Below are positions 20,311-32,149 of a DNA stretch of 64,000 nucleotides, one piece after another (position 1 is the stretch's first letter; each line of letters opens with the position of its first letter). The DNA comes from Phocoena phocoena (lineage: Eukaryota; Chordata; Mammalia; Artiodactyla; Phocoenidae): contig NC_089238.1 of assembly GCF_963924675.1 (NCBI RefSeq), positions 24,285,815 to 24,349,814 of the forward strand, read 5' to 3'. The position numbers and the translations under genes were made by a program. The notes under the pieces are model-generated. The model made no database searches. It worked only from the letters and a program-made list of their open reading frames with translations, and was not told the DNA's origin.

Positions 20311-21868
20311 CTGTGACTTCTCTGTGTTTGTTTTCCCAACAGCAGAGAGCAAAGACGATTGAAAAGTTTTCCGTGAAGGAAGGAAAGAAGGAAGGTAGGT
20401 AAGATGAAGAATAGAAGGATATAGGACTCAACTGCAGAGCCCTAACAGTAATTTCAGACTGTTAGGTGATGTGCAAGATGTCTCTGTTTAGTCTGCAATG
20501 TGGCTGAGAGGAGGTGGTCTATGTGACCAGCTCTGAGCTGGGACAACTAACTCTTTAGCACCTTCACACTTATCTTTAAAGAAGACCTCTTTCATCTTAG
20601 ATTTGTCTTGGGCAACTCCCTTAGCATATGTGTCCATTTTTTGCTCCCTTTGAGCATATACTTTCTAGACTCCTTGAAGGGAAGTTTTAGGATGAAAAGA
20701 GACTAGAATTAGAGAAACAGTGACCATTGTTGTTAGGGATCTCCTTAAGAGATTCTATCAATAGAATTTAAAAGGCTCCGATTTGTAGGTAATTCCTTGA
20801 TCCCCCTCTTGCTGGCTGAACATGCCAACCAAAATGATTTCCTGAACACAAAGAGAAAAAATACTGGCTTTCTTTACTCAGTTTAAATCTTTCCTTCTCT
20901 AATTAATAATGCAAACTTCTCCTGCACAACCCCACCTGGTAGAATATGCGTTCGTGGAAAACCACAGGGTATTTATGTGAAAATGGATTTGAGGTGTGCA
21001 GTCCCCAGGAGGTCATTAAATTTTGGCCCAGGAAAGTGGGATATTCATGCAGTGAAGAACTGAGTTTTTACAACTGAACCTGGGCACTTGGTGCTTGAGT
21101 GGACAGGGGTGATCAGATTTCTAGACATCCTTCACCAGCTTGATCAGTATCACAAGACCTGAAGGTCATGAGAGAGGGCATCCAGAGCTGAGACATGAAG
21201 CAAAACCTCAGGGCAGGTGGGCATCTTGTTAAGTAAGTCATTCAGCAGCTTCCAAATAATTTTTGTGTGATTCTATAAACTGTGCTAACTACGGTGTGTG
21301 TTTTTTTATTTCTTGGAAAGAGTGTAAGATCTGAGTGGTTGCATTTTTTGCTCTCTGGGTATTAAGGAACAAGGCAGGACATTATGCACTTGGCACCCTT
21401 CAGGACCTTGTTGTTATGGCAACGGGGATGGGCAAGCGTAGATTTCCTGACACTGAGAGAGCCTCAAAGTCAATATAAGGATGCGCGTTTGTGAAACCCA
21501 GGTGGTGAAGGAAAAAGCAAATAAATACGGTCCCTCCTGCTCCCTGGCAAGGGCTGCACAAAGGAGTCCATTAAACTAATTGACGCAGGCCCTGCTGGGG
21601 AGCTGACAAAATTCCCAGTTAGGGTTAAGTTTCTCCAGCTCATTCCGAAGCCGGGATCTCAGGTGTCCTCTATCTCAGCGAAGCTGGGTCACAGGGGGCC
21701 CACGGAGAAGGGGCAAAGCAATGGGCAGGGGTCTAGAAAAGACCCCAACTCCCCGCCCACTGAGGGCTCACCAGTCAGTGCCTTCTCTCTGAGATTCCCC
21801 ATTCGTGAAGTGGGGGGGTCAGCCTGGAAACACTTTTCCAGCTCTAGTTCTGTAAGTAGGGGCTCTAG
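20311..21868. other. Unassigned non-coding stretch
   Basis: 1.5 kb without recognised repeat or exon. A GGAAGGAAAGAAGGAAGG tract lies near 20378. This is one of the longer repeat-free blocks, so it is a reasonable place to test for conservation. Confidence 0.4.
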
Positions 21869-22060
21869 GAGACGTAATAGTTACTGGACGCCCACCCTGT
21901 GGCAGCCACTTACATGAACTCACGTGATCCTCACAACCCCAGGAGGGTCTCCCCACTTTATAAATGAGGAAACCCTTTTCAGGAAATGGAACCAGCCCAG
22001 CTGAGGTCCCTACAAGTAGGCAGTCATGCAGCTGGCCTTCACACAGAGGTCTGAGTCCAA
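21869..22060 (-). repeat. MIR fragment
   Basis: 'TTACATGAACTCACGTGATC', 'CTTTATAAATGAGGAAACCC' and 'GCAGTCATGCAGCTGGCC': reverse MIR, eroded. Confidence 0.75.
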
Positions 22061-22279
22061 AGTCCCTTTCTTCACACCCCTCTACCTCCCCGTCGCCTTC
22101 TATTTCTTTACCACCTTCCATTACAGGTGACTGAGCCTGGTGAACCTGCTGGAAGGACCCGTGAAGCCGTCCTGCCTCCCTGAGGCCCTCAGAGTCCTGC
22201 CGTGTATTCACGTGTCACAGTCCTTGGTCCCCAGCTCCCTTGTTCCCTGGGCCGCTCCCTCTCTTTACTTGACTGTGAG

Positions 22280-22440
22280 CACGCTGGGCCCCACACCATG
22301 CTGAGCTCTTCACAGGCTCCCGTGACCCTCATTACAACCCTATGAGATAGGCACCATCGTCGTCCCTGCTTTACAGAGGACAGAACAGGACTAGAGGTCA
22401 GAGGCTGCACAGCTGGGTTTGGGTAGGAGCCCAGACCATT
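22280..22440 (-). repeat. MIR fragment
   Basis: 'CATTACAACCCTATGAGATA', 'GGCACCATCGTCGTCCCTGC', 'TTTACAGAGGACAGAACAGG', 'CTGCACAGCTGGG'. Confidence 0.85.
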
Positions 22441-22744
22441 TCACCTGTGAGGCTGCAGTGCTGTCCTGCAATGGGTCAGCTCTCCTAGCAATGTGCACGC
22501 TCCGTTACCCAGACAGGGTCAGCTATTAAGAAGGCCACACTCCAGGAGCTGAGGGTCTGGTGTCAAATCCACTGTTTCACAGTTGCGTTCTGAATGCCCA
22601 GGCTGCCAGGAAGAGGACGCCGTCTGCTCGCAGGCTTTCTGCCGCTCCATGAGGACTCACTGGAAACTTGGTCTTTTAACTGACTTTGGCTGAATGTTCC
22701 CATTACTCACAAAGATGATCTGAAGCCTGGGACATGAGAACAAG

Positions 22745-23060
22745 GAGGTGGCCCTTTGAGCAACTGGATTCCCACATTTGTCTTGTAACCCAGGACCCTG
22801 CTTTAAACCATCCGATGGCTTCTCACCACACCAGAATACAATCCAGTCTCCCGCCCTACATGATCTGGCCCTTGCTTACCTCTCTTACCCTTGATCTTCA
22901 CGTGACTATAAATCTGGCCTCAGTTTGTTTGTCACCTCTTCAAAGAGCCCCTTTAGTTTGTTTATTCATTTATTTGCTGACCACCCTGCTCTCCCCAACC
23001 AAGGAGCACACAATAAATATTTATTTGAACTTACTACCATTTATTGGTTTTGATCCTTGT
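22745..23060 (-). repeat. L2 fragment
   Basis: 'CCATCCGATGGCTTCTCACC', 'CATGATCTGGCCCTTGCTTA' and the L2-type end 'GAGCACACAATAAATATTTA'. Confidence 0.82.
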
Positions 23061-24240
23061 TGATTAACTCAAGGCATCAGCAAAAGTAGAACCCTGCTTC
23101 TGGGAGACAACTGTCCACGGGTCTCTTAACTAAAACAGGCTGTTTTAGGGAAGTTTGCGCAGTAAACTGCTTTTGAAGCGAGAGATGGCACCTCCCTCCG
23201 GAGCACAGAGCAAGTTTGCTGACGAGACAGAGATAGTGGATTGCTCTGGAGCAAATGAGTTTACTGGCCATTATGAAGGATTTGGATTCCCCAATACATG
23301 CAGGGTTCCTCTCCTGACACCTTGCCCTCCTCGCATCACCCTGTGGGAACTGGGGCTCATACTCAGCTGCTGCTGTTGCTGTGAATGATCAAATCTTTTG
23401 CCGCTGTCCCAGGAGTCTCGTGTCTTCTGCCAACATCCGGAGAACTGTGGCGGGATAAATAGCTTGCAAGAAACGTAGAGGCCTGATTCTTTCACAGTTC
23501 TCGACACCAACAACCAAGTTTGCTTCAGGTGATACAGCTTCAATTCACTCATGCTCCCAGCATCCAGACACAGCACAGAGTCCCGGTGACCGGAAGTCTC
23601 TGTTATTTCTGGGGTATAACATTGCCAGGGAAGTTATTTAGATGCTGTCATGACGCTAACACTATAAGGAAATCCCATTAGCATTGCAGTACATTATAAG
23701 CTTTGCAGCACAAAGATGTTGCCCATTTTGCATCATCCTCAGAAAAAAAGAAAAGGAGTGAGGCTTATCAAGCATGTTGCGCTATCTTTTTGTGCGTCTG
23801 TGTTGGCCAGTATCACTACCCCGTCTGGTCCCCGGGCAGCACCATGGGGCTCCTCTCCCATAATCCTGATGGAGCAACCTGGGCTGGGAAGACTTCTGTT
23901 CCCACATCACGTACTTGCATATTGTTATAACTTTTTACTGTTAGCTGAATGACTTTACAATAAAAAAGATTTTATATGCTAAAAAATAAAATACAATTCA
24001 TTATAACGTCAAAAATAAGTTCCACCATCAAATAAAGAGAAAGAAAATTTTAGAGTCTGGTAAACACTTTGGACGTTGGTCTCTCTCCTTCCCCTGTTTT
24101 ATAAAGAGATTATTTTCTTTGTTTTGTGTGTGTTCAGGGATCAGTGGGGGAGGGTGTCAATAACCGGACTGAAAAAAACAACAACAAAAAACAGAGAAGT
24201 TCTTTGAAAATTCACTCACTCATTTAAAAAAATATATTGT
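23061..24240. other. Unassigned non-coding stretch
   Basis: No repeat or exon recognised. Open frames of 75-109 codons occur but none resembles a known family. Confidence 0.4.
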
Positions 24241-24780
24241 TTTCCTATCTGTACTCAGCTCGGTGGAGACTAGAAAAATGTACGAGCTCTCATTCCCTAC
24301 CCTTAGGAGTTTACCATCTCATGAGGGAAGTGACTGGGACACAAATCATTTGAATAACCCCAGAGGTGAGTTCTGCCCTACAAGAGTTAGGAATTTCATG
24401 CAGGGAGCACACCTCAAAGTAGGAGGCAGCATTTAACTTGGACCCAACGCTGGGCGTGGAGGGACCATGCACGTTCTAGGGGCACAGAGGTATGGGTGCT
24501 GGGCAAATGAGTCTGTGCTGGGAGGAGGGGAGCTACCTCTGGATGCACAGGTAGAGTCAGATTCGGTTTGAATACTTAAGAAACTTGGACTATATTGATT
24601 ACTACTCTGTGTTTGTATGTGGGACCAAGTTTCTGAATGGAGAAAGAAGGCAATACAAAGGGGACCATGGAAGAATAGGGAAATGTTGGAGGGCTGAAAA
24701 TCATGGTGAAGGAAAAGGCAAATGTAGAAGAAAAGGAATGGGACCGACCGGAGGCCAGAGTGTGTAGGAAGTGACTCCGC
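24241..24780. repeat. Ancient dispersed repeat, family not assigned
   Basis: 'CATTCCCTACCCTTAGGAGT', 'TTACCATCTCATGAGGGAAG' and 'GGAATTTCATGCAGGGAGCA' are eroded forms of the old repeat also seen at 18.1 kb. Confidence 0.45.
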
Positions 24781-24786
24781 TCCCCT

Positions 24787-25427
24787 TGTTACCAAACTCA
24801 GGTTCGGTTGCTGACTGCTTGAAAGCCAATATTTGAGAGACGAGTGTTGGTAGGAAAGGAAAGCTTGCTTTATTCAGAAGATTGGCAACTGGGGGAGAAG
24901 GCAGATTTGTGTCTAAAGGCCAACTCCTCACTGGCGATCAGGGGCAACAGCTTTTAAAGGGGAGTTTCGGGGGTGTACAGGCAGAGGGAGGGGGCTATGT
25001 GCAGAGCAGCACAGTCAGCTCTGACAGTCATCTTGAAATTGGTCGTGTGGTGGTCTGATCACATCATCTTGATTGTTTAGATACGTGAGATTGTCTAATT
25101 GTGTAAGATGGAGCAGCTTATGGCATGGCTGCAGTCTGGTCATCACGCAGTTAAATTCTTCCATCTGATGGGGGTTTCAGTATCTGCAAAACAGCTTAAA
25201 GCACATGGCTAAGAATATTACCTATAGCCCTTGAGGAGGAACTAAAGGTCCTCAACAATTATTATTTTGTCCTGTTTGACTAATTTCCTTTGGTTCTGAT
25301 TTTCTCATTTCTCTGATTAATTTTATTCTTTGGCTAAAGTCTCTACAGGCAAAAGTCAGGTGGCGGACATGGGGGCGAGGGGGGGTGGTCTGTCCTAGGA
25401 AGGCCCCTAGGGTCCTGCTCTGTTACA
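24787..25427 (-). mobile_element. Candidate solo ERV LTR in antisense
   Basis: Ends TGTTACC (left) and TGTTACA (right) give TG...CA termini. Read on the minus strand there is a TATA-like CCTTTAAAAG (24951-24960), then about 80 bp further an AATAAA (24874-24869), then about 80 bp to the end. That U3-R-U5 spacing suits a gammaretrovirus-like LTR. No primer-binding site or retroviral gene adjoins, so it is a solo LTR. The flanks are CCCT on the left and, past the SINE, CCCT on the right, a possible 4 bp TSD. A SINE sits in its right edge. Confidence 0.6.
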
Positions 25428-25428
25428 C

Positions 25429-25550
25429 TTTTTTTTTTTTTGGCCGTGCCACGCGGCATGCGGGATCTTAGTTCTCCGACCAGGGATTGAACCTGAGCCC
25501 CCTGCATTGGAAGCACGTAGTCTTAACCACTGGACCGCCAGGGAAGTCCC
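25429..25550 (-). mobile_element. CHR-type SINE, shortest form
   Basis: Poly(T), GGCCGTGCCACGCGGCATGC, GGGATTGAACCTGAG, end CCGCCAGGGAAGTCCC. Short TSD CTGTTAC on each side (25420-25426 and 25550-25556), inside the right edge of the LTR. Confidence 0.93.
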
Positions 25551-25784
25551 TGTTACCCTCTTTCCTAGTCACAGAGAGGGGTTGTGCGGTGCATGTATTT
25601 ATAGATGGAGGATTAACACAAGTCTTTACCTGGTTCCTATTTCAGAGCACCAATTCAACTATTACAGATTTCAATCTTTTAATTTTAATGAATTCTTAAG
25701 TCATCCTTTTGGTGTGTAGGCTTCATTCTACTTTGCTGAACATTTTTGAGTGGCACAAATCTCTGAGGGTCGTGGAATTTTATT

Positions 25785-26114
25785 TTATTTTTTAAATTAT
25801 TTTATTTATTTTTTTGGCTGCATTAGGTCTTCGTTGCTGCATGCAGGCTTTCTCTGGTTGCGGCGAGCGGGGTCTACTCTTCGTTGAGACGCTCAGGCTT
25901 CTCATCGCGGTGGCTTCTCTTGTTGTGGAGCACAGGCTCGAGGCACGTGAGCTTCAGTAGTTGCGGCTTGTGGACTCTAGAGCGCAGGCTCAGTAGTTGT
26001 GGTGCACGGGCTTAGTTGCTCCGTGGCATGTGGGATCTTCCGGAACCAGGGCTCGAACCCACGTCCGCTGAATTGGCAGGCGGATTCTTAACCACTGCAC
26101 CACCAGGGAAGCCC
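25785..26114 (-). mobile_element. CHR-type SINE, long form
   Basis: T-rich start, TTGGCTGCATTAGGTCTTCG, three 'CAGTAGTTG' units, end CCACCAGGGAAGCCC. TSD GGGTCGTGGAATTTTA at 25767-25782, GGGTCGTGGAATTTCA at 26115-26130. Confidence 0.96.
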
Positions 26115-26130
26115 GGGTCGTGGAATTTCA

Positions 26131-27560
26131 AAATGTTAGCACTGGAGAAACGTCTATGGTTATTGGCACAAACCCTTATTTAATATTCAATGTTCTCTAA
26201 CTTAAAGGATTGAGCAACAATTCTTGTCATCCTAGAAAATAAAAATAAGGGCTTGTTTCATTTTTCTTTCTTTTAAACCAGAACAAATAAACAAACCTGT
26301 GTGTTAGGTGGAACGTGTGAGGCTCTTGTCAGGAGAGACATTCCAGGTAGCCTAAAATACTCTAAATGGAGCTCACACACCATCCTTCCCATAGGGAACT
26401 CAAATCTGCCCCTTAGTGCAGAGGGAGAGGGCCTATCAGTCACATCCATGCGTCAGCCAGGCCGCTCCACATACTAATTACCTAACATGCAGCAACAAAT
26501 CCAGAGTAGGCCAGGGGTCACAGTGCACACGCCTGAGTAATGCTTACCAAGGGGCTGCCAAGTAGCTGAGTGCATTCTCCTCCCTCGGCCCTATCCCATC
26601 TCAGCGTCCCTGTGTTGTGGAGGCTGACAAGGTGGCTCTCCGGGGTCCTACAGGGATCAAGGTTGGGCAGTGTCCAGGAAGTGGGCTCTGCCCTGAGCTC
26701 GCAGGGTGTGCCTGAAGTCTCCTTTGTCTGGTCCTGCCCCTTCTTGGCACTCACATGAGAATTTTGTGATGTCCCTCTGCACCTCCTAAATGTTAATTAC
26801 AGATGTGTGTCTCTACACGACTGCCTCGGCAAGATGCATGGCAACCCTGCTGATGGAAACACTTCTGCTAAAGGGGTAGGGAGTCAGGGCGAGGACACAA
26901 TTGCACAACCCTCACCTCATGCAATTCTTCCACTAAGAACGATTTGTTACTTAGCGACCAGAGCAATTTGTCCTAGCTAGAAAATCACCCACCCCAAACA
27001 GCACGCAAAAACCATCTATGACCCCAGTCTTGTCCACCAGTCTTCAAACGTGGGTTCATTTGAACGGAGCCATGCATGTATTTGTTGAAAACAGTTTATG
27101 CAAGAGTTGGGTTAGGGAATAAACAGCTCAAAGATATACTTATGGCTAAGGGTATTAGCTGGTCAGAGGGGGTGGGTGGTAGGTGTGACGCTCTGAGGGT
27201 TAGTTAACTAGCATTACTATTTTCCAGCCCTGCACACCCTCTAAGCATGAGAGCTCTAGGCCAAGTGAGTGGCTGACTCAGGGAGAATACCTCTCGTGCC
27301 GCTCAGCACGGCTCTTGCAATAGTGGCTGCTTGGCCCTGACATCAGATGGTGGGGGTCAGGCTGGAGCTGCCTTCCTGATTTGTGCCTCAGCGCTTCCTC
27401 CTGGCACCCCACTCCAGTGGTACTGTTTCCTGGATCCCTTTAAGAGTTGTCAACTGATATTCCCCAGATTGGTGAGTTCTGTAATCTGTTGATTGGATAT
27501 AAGAAAATCAGCCAGATGATTCATCAGGTTGAGATGGACCTGATCAATTGGTCAACGAGT
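26131..27560. other. Unassigned non-coding stretch
   Basis: No repeat or exon recognised in 1.4 kb. Confidence 0.4.
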
Positions 27561-28165
27561 AGGGGAGTGTTTGATGAGGAGATGAAATTTTGATTTTTCT
27601 ACTAAATGGAGATACAGCCAAGTGGATACATTTTTGGGAGAAGGCAGGGGAGAGAAAAGGAGCTGATTCTGGTGAAGAAGTCCAGATGCCAGGAGAACAA
27701 GCATGGGCAAAGACATGAAATTGCTTGAAACACCATGAAATTCCTAATAAACATCCATGAGCGGGATGCATGTGGGGGAACTCTAGCGGGTGAGTTCAAG
27801 GATGATGCTGGAGACAATCCTGCAGGTCATATTACAGAGTTTCTATTTTCTCTACTGTGTGCTGGAGAGCCATCAGAGCCTTTAAGTGAATAACTAGACC
27901 TGATTTGTGTCTGAGTGAGAGCATTCTGGCTGCCACGTCCAAGAGGGACTGCGGACGGAGGGGCAAGACTGACATCAGGGGACCAGCGAGAGGTTGTAGC
28001 AGTGACTCAGGTGAAGGGTGGTGCAGGGTTTGGTCATAGCTCGAGTGTAGAGAGAAGTGAACTGGAGATATATTCTGGAGAGGAAATCCACAGGACTGGC
28101 TATTGGGAGAGAGAGAAAAGGAAGAACAAAGATAATTGTTTTGGTTGAGCATCAGGTGGGGTTAT
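27561..28165. repeat. Ancient dispersed repeat, family not assigned
   Basis: 'GAGAGCCATCAGAGCCTTTA', 'AGTGAGAGCATTCTGGCTGC', 'GTTGTAGCAGTGACTCAGGT' and 'TGGAGATATATTCTGGAGAG' are an eroded copy of the repeat also at 15.8 and 32.3 kb. Confidence 0.55.
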
Positions 28166-29600
28166 ATATTTATTGAGATGGTATTATTGAGATGGTGGGG
28201 TTATAAATTTATTGGGAAGGTAGGAGGTGGTATGCTCACAATGGAGTGAGAAAAAAACAAAAATTTGGAACATTTATAGGAGGTTTACAAGAAGGTACAC
28301 CTGGGGCAAGCTTAAAGAACAGTTCTAGAACACAAGTACTCATGGTGGACCAGACACTGTACTCCCCGGCTTAACACCCTCTTGCCTAAAGCACCTGTTT
28401 TCACCTGGCTGCGCTTCTGAGTCACATGTGAGTCCTCTGGATGCAGGTGGCCTCCTACTTATCTCAAGGGCTGGGAGCCTCCCCTGCTCCCCCAGGACAC
28501 AGAATTGGCCCTCCGCAGGCTGGTTGCATCTGGGAGTTTATCAGGCACTGTTTATACCTTCACATTTTTCTGTTTGCAAAGTAATGTATACAGATTATAG
28601 AAATTCAAATAATACAGAAAGTTTAAAAGAAAAAGGAAAAATTCTTAGAGAGCGAGCGTCCCTTCTAGTACTCCCTATACCCATATTTATTCTTACCAGG
28701 GGGGTTCTAACTGGCCAGATTGGGATCTGAACGTGGTACATCCTTCCCTAACAGTGCCCGGGCTTGCCAGCAGACAGCTGAGCACTGGGAAACACCCTCC
28801 CTAAGTCACTTATGGGAAAGCTGAGATGATCTGAAATTCCAGGAAGGTGTAGGAACTGCAGTGTCAGGAGAGGAAGGCCACAAGCCTGTGCTGTCTGATT
28901 AGCCAACCCCCGAAATGTGTTCAGGGAGTGAGTGAGTCAGGAAGTCTGCAAATATCCTAACTAATTACTTTCATTTTTAAAAATCAACATTTCAATTATT
29001 TTTTTAAATAGACATGTCCATAGTAAAAAATAAAATAAAATTCCAACATTTCAAAGAGTCTACAAGAAAAAGGAATTCTCCCTCCCAGTCCTGTCCTGCA
29101 GTCTCCCAGGGCAACCCCTGTTACCAGATGTCCTGTTCCTTTCCAGGAACCAAGCTGCGTGGAGGGACCTGGCCCCTCCTTTTCACGCTAGTGGAGCCAT
29201 ATGGCTCCGCTGTCCTTCCCTCCACCCTCCTCACCTGCAGGTGAGTCAAAGGCCCTCACTCCATCTACTGTGCAGTGCGTGACTTGTCAGTGGGCACCTG
29301 GCTGCTTACTGGCTCTGCCCAGAGTGGTGTTGACTAAGAGCATGGATGGAATGGCTCTTGGAACTGTTGTGTTGTTGAACGTGGGGGCCAGTGGTTTAGA
29401 TCTGTGCTAAAAATGTACAAATTTAATACAACGAATTCTTGGTGACTTATGAGCACTGCCACCAGTACACTGACTCCTGCTCTCTCTGTCTCTGTCTCTC
29501 CCTCTTCCCTCCTTCTCCTCCCACATCCCTATAGATGTTACAACAAGTAGCACGAAAACCTGATTTGACTTTTTACCTTCAGGCTGATCCATAGTAGAGG
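28166..29600. other. Unassigned non-coding stretch
   Basis: Contains a local duplication 'TATTGAGATGG' near 28171-28196 and T/A-rich pieces near 28975-29060; no exon recognised. Confidence 0.4.
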
Positions 29601-30030
29601 TTTTGCCAAGAAGTTCACTGCCAAATTCATTCATTCCACAAATACGTGTTAAGAGCCTAGTCTCTGTCAGGCTGAGTGTCAGAGAGGGAACCCCATTCAC
29701 ACAAGTCTGAGAAGCATACTTCCTGGCTTCACAGAGCCTACAGTCTAGGGTGGGGGGGCAGGCTTGCAAACAGCTATGTCAGTAAAGGGTGATTAGTGCC
29801 ACAGAGAGGAAACAGAGGGTGCTAAGGGAGTGATAGCTGAGTAGCAAACAGACCAAGGAATCAGGGAAGGCTTCCCAGAGGAGGTGATATTTTAGCTGCA
29901 ATCTGAAGAACGAGTAGAGTTAGTCAGGGGTGGCGAGTGTATTAGGAAAGGAGAACTGTAAGTGCAATGATTAGAAGACAGATAGAAGATGGCCCATTGG
30001 AAAAAACTAAAAGAAATGGCATTTGCAAGA
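29601..30030. repeat. Ancient dispersed repeat, family not assigned
   Basis: 'ATTCCACAAATACGTGTTAA', 'GAAGGCTTCCCAGAGGAGGT', 'GATATTTTAGCTGCAATCTG' and 'AGTGCAATGATTAGAAGAC': same class of old repeat as at 27.6 kb. Confidence 0.5.
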
Positions 30031-30059
30031 GATGAAGAACACACTGGGTAAGCCCTTAT

Positions 30060-30370
30060 GGTTTCTCAAATTAGACTGCCTGCATTCAAATTCCAACTCT
30101 ACCACTTACTGGCTGTGTGACCCTAGGCAAGTTATTTAACCTCTCTGTACTTAGTTTCCTCATCTATAGAACAGGACTGGTAATTGCAGTACTTCATAGG
30201 ATATAAATGAGATGGTATATTTAAAAAAAAAAAAAGGAAAAAAGAAATACAAAAAAAGAAAAACAAAAAGTTTTTGTTTCATTCTCATTCAATAAATGAG
30301 ACGGTATTGGTGAAATGGCTTAGAACAGTACATGGTGAGCGCAGAGTAAATCTTAGCTATTATTTAAGTT
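30060..30370 (+). repeat. MIR split by a 75 bp A-rich insertion
   Basis: Forward MIR: 'CACTTACTGGCTGTGTGACC', 'CTAGGCAAGTTATTTAACCT', 'CAGGACTGGTAATTGCAGTA'; it resumes at about 30300 with 'CTTAGAACAGTACATGGTGA' and 'GAGTAAATCTTAGCTATTAT'. Between lies 30219-30293, flanked by AAATGAGATGGTAT (30205-30218) and AAATGAGACGGTAT (30294-30307). Confidence 0.88.
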
Positions 30371-30816
30371 TTGTTTGGCTGGCCTGATGACTGGGCATGG
30401 GGGAAAAAAGAGGAGATTAAGGAAGACATGGGACAGTTCTTGGAAGTCCTTTGAATTCAGGTTAAGAGGTTAGGTCTTTTCTCCCACAGGGGAATAAATT
30501 AATTTCAGGAGCTAAAGAGAAGCCACGAGCAACAAAACAAAAGCAAGTGACTTGCTGAAAGAGCCAGGTCTTGGTAAGACCATCCAGTGCCTGCCATAGA
30601 CAAAGAAGGACAGGCTGGGAACCCTGAGATCTGGACTTGAACTCAAGCTCTACAGGGCAGGTATGGACCAGCAGTGTTACCTCTCTGGGTCTGTGCCCTC
30701 AACTGAGAAAGGTGTGTTCAGGGACTAAATAAGATGAGGGAGGCCAGATGCATCCTTCTGAGTACTCAGCACAAAAGTGTGGGTTCAGGGTTGACTGGTG
30801 CCTTTCCGCGGCCTTC
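30371..30816. other. Unassigned non-coding stretch
   Basis: Nothing recognisable. Confidence 0.4.
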
Positions 30817-30830
30817 CACAAATAGTTCTT

Positions 30831-30832
30831 TT

Positions 30833-30867
<35 letters not shown>

Positions 30868-31129
30868 TCTGTGGTGGGTCTTCGTTTCTGTGTGAGGGCT
30901 TTCTCTAGTTGTGGCAAGCGGGGGCCACTCTTCATCGCGGTGCGTGGGCCTCTCACTATCGCGGCCCCTCTTGTTGTGGAGCACAGGCTCCAGACGCGCA
31001 GGCTCAGTAGTTGTGGCTCACGGGCCTAGTTGCTCCGCAGCATGTGAGATCTTCCCAGACCAGGGATCGAACCCGTGTCCCCTGCATTAGCAGGCAGATT
31101 CTCAACCACTGCGCCACCAGGGAAGCCCA
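30831..31129 (-). mobile_element. CHR-type SINE, mixed long/short body
   Basis: Poly(T), 'GGTGGGTCTTCGTTTCTGTG', then 'GTGCGTGGGCCTCTCACTAT' (short-form word) and 'GCTCAGTAGTTGTGGCTCAC' (long-form word), end CCACCAGGGAAGCCCA. TSD CACAAATAGTTCTT exact at 30817-30830 and 31130-31143. Confidence 0.96.
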
Positions 31130-31143
31130 CACAAATAGTTCTT

Positions 31144-31826
31144 GACTGTAACATCTTCAGTGTTCTTATTCTATCCCCTTCTGCAAACCTAGCCAGGCCT
31201 TCCTCTTCACCAAGACCTCTGATTTTGCCAGATGAACCTCTCTGCATTAACTTACCCCAGTTGGAACCACGCTTTAGGGGAAGGGTTCTCAACTCTGCGC
31301 AGCCTGGGCTGTCTCCAGCCGCTGGAGGGGTGCTGTGATAGCGCCAACATTCCACACCAACCACAGTGATTTAAATTTGATTCAGTGAAATATGCCAATT
31401 AGTACTTCTCCGGGAGAAGAGAGATAACAAATTGCACAAGTTATGCAGGAATGTGGAATGTTTTTAAACAATGGACCTAGAAATTTACCAGCAGTGCTCC
31501 CATCATTTTTATGAGTTACATTAATCCTGAAATATTTAGTGTTTTATTAGTTCATCTTCAGTATCCAGGAAATATTTAATTCAATGCAGTGACGCAGACA
31601 TTTACTGAGGTCTTTTTCTGTGCCAAACCCTGGGCTACACTCTGAGGATACACAGATGAATGAGACTCACAGAGCTAGTCTCGGCTAGTCTCTGTTGGGG
31701 AAGAACACAAAACGTGTGAAAAAATGAGAGTAGAAGTTTGAAGAGAGTTCCGGGGGAGCCTGGAGGCAGGGCTGCTGGGGCCCATCCACGTAAGTTGTAC
31801 ATGTCACCACTCTTATTCACATAGAC
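31144..31826. other. Unassigned non-coding stretch
   Basis: 31575-31690 (CAGACATTTACTGAGGTCTT ... 'GATACACAGATGAATGAGAC') looks like an old L2/MIR-type tail; the rest is unassigned. Confidence 0.45.
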
Positions 31827-32140
31827 CAGGGTTTGGCGAATGTTTTCTATTGAGGGCCAGATAGTAAATATTTTATGTCTTGTGGGCTATACTGTCTCCA
31901 TTGCAATTTCTCAGCTCTATTGTTGTAGCACAAATGCAGCAAGAGACATTATGTACACAAATCAGCTTGCCTGAATTCCAGTTAAACTTTATTTATAGGC
32001 CCTGAATTGTGCCATGAAGTATTCTAATTTTTAATTATTTTCAACCATTAAAAATGTAAAAAAATCTTCATTTGTGCACTATACAAAAACAGGTGGTGAG
32101 CTGGATTTGGCCTGTGGGCTGTACTTTGCTGACCCCCCCC
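31827..32140. mobile_element. hAT-type non-autonomous DNA transposon (MER-like)
   Basis: 'CAGGGTTTGGCGAATGTTTT' left end, 'GAGGGCCAGATAGTAAATAT', 'TTAAACTTTATTTATAGGCC', 'GGATTTGGCCTGTGGGCTGT', and right end 'TTTGCTGACCCC' plus extra C. Same family as at 15.05 kb, opposite orientation. Eroded 8 bp TSD ACATAGAC/ATGTAGAT. Confidence 0.87.
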
Positions 32141-32149
32141 ATGTAGATT

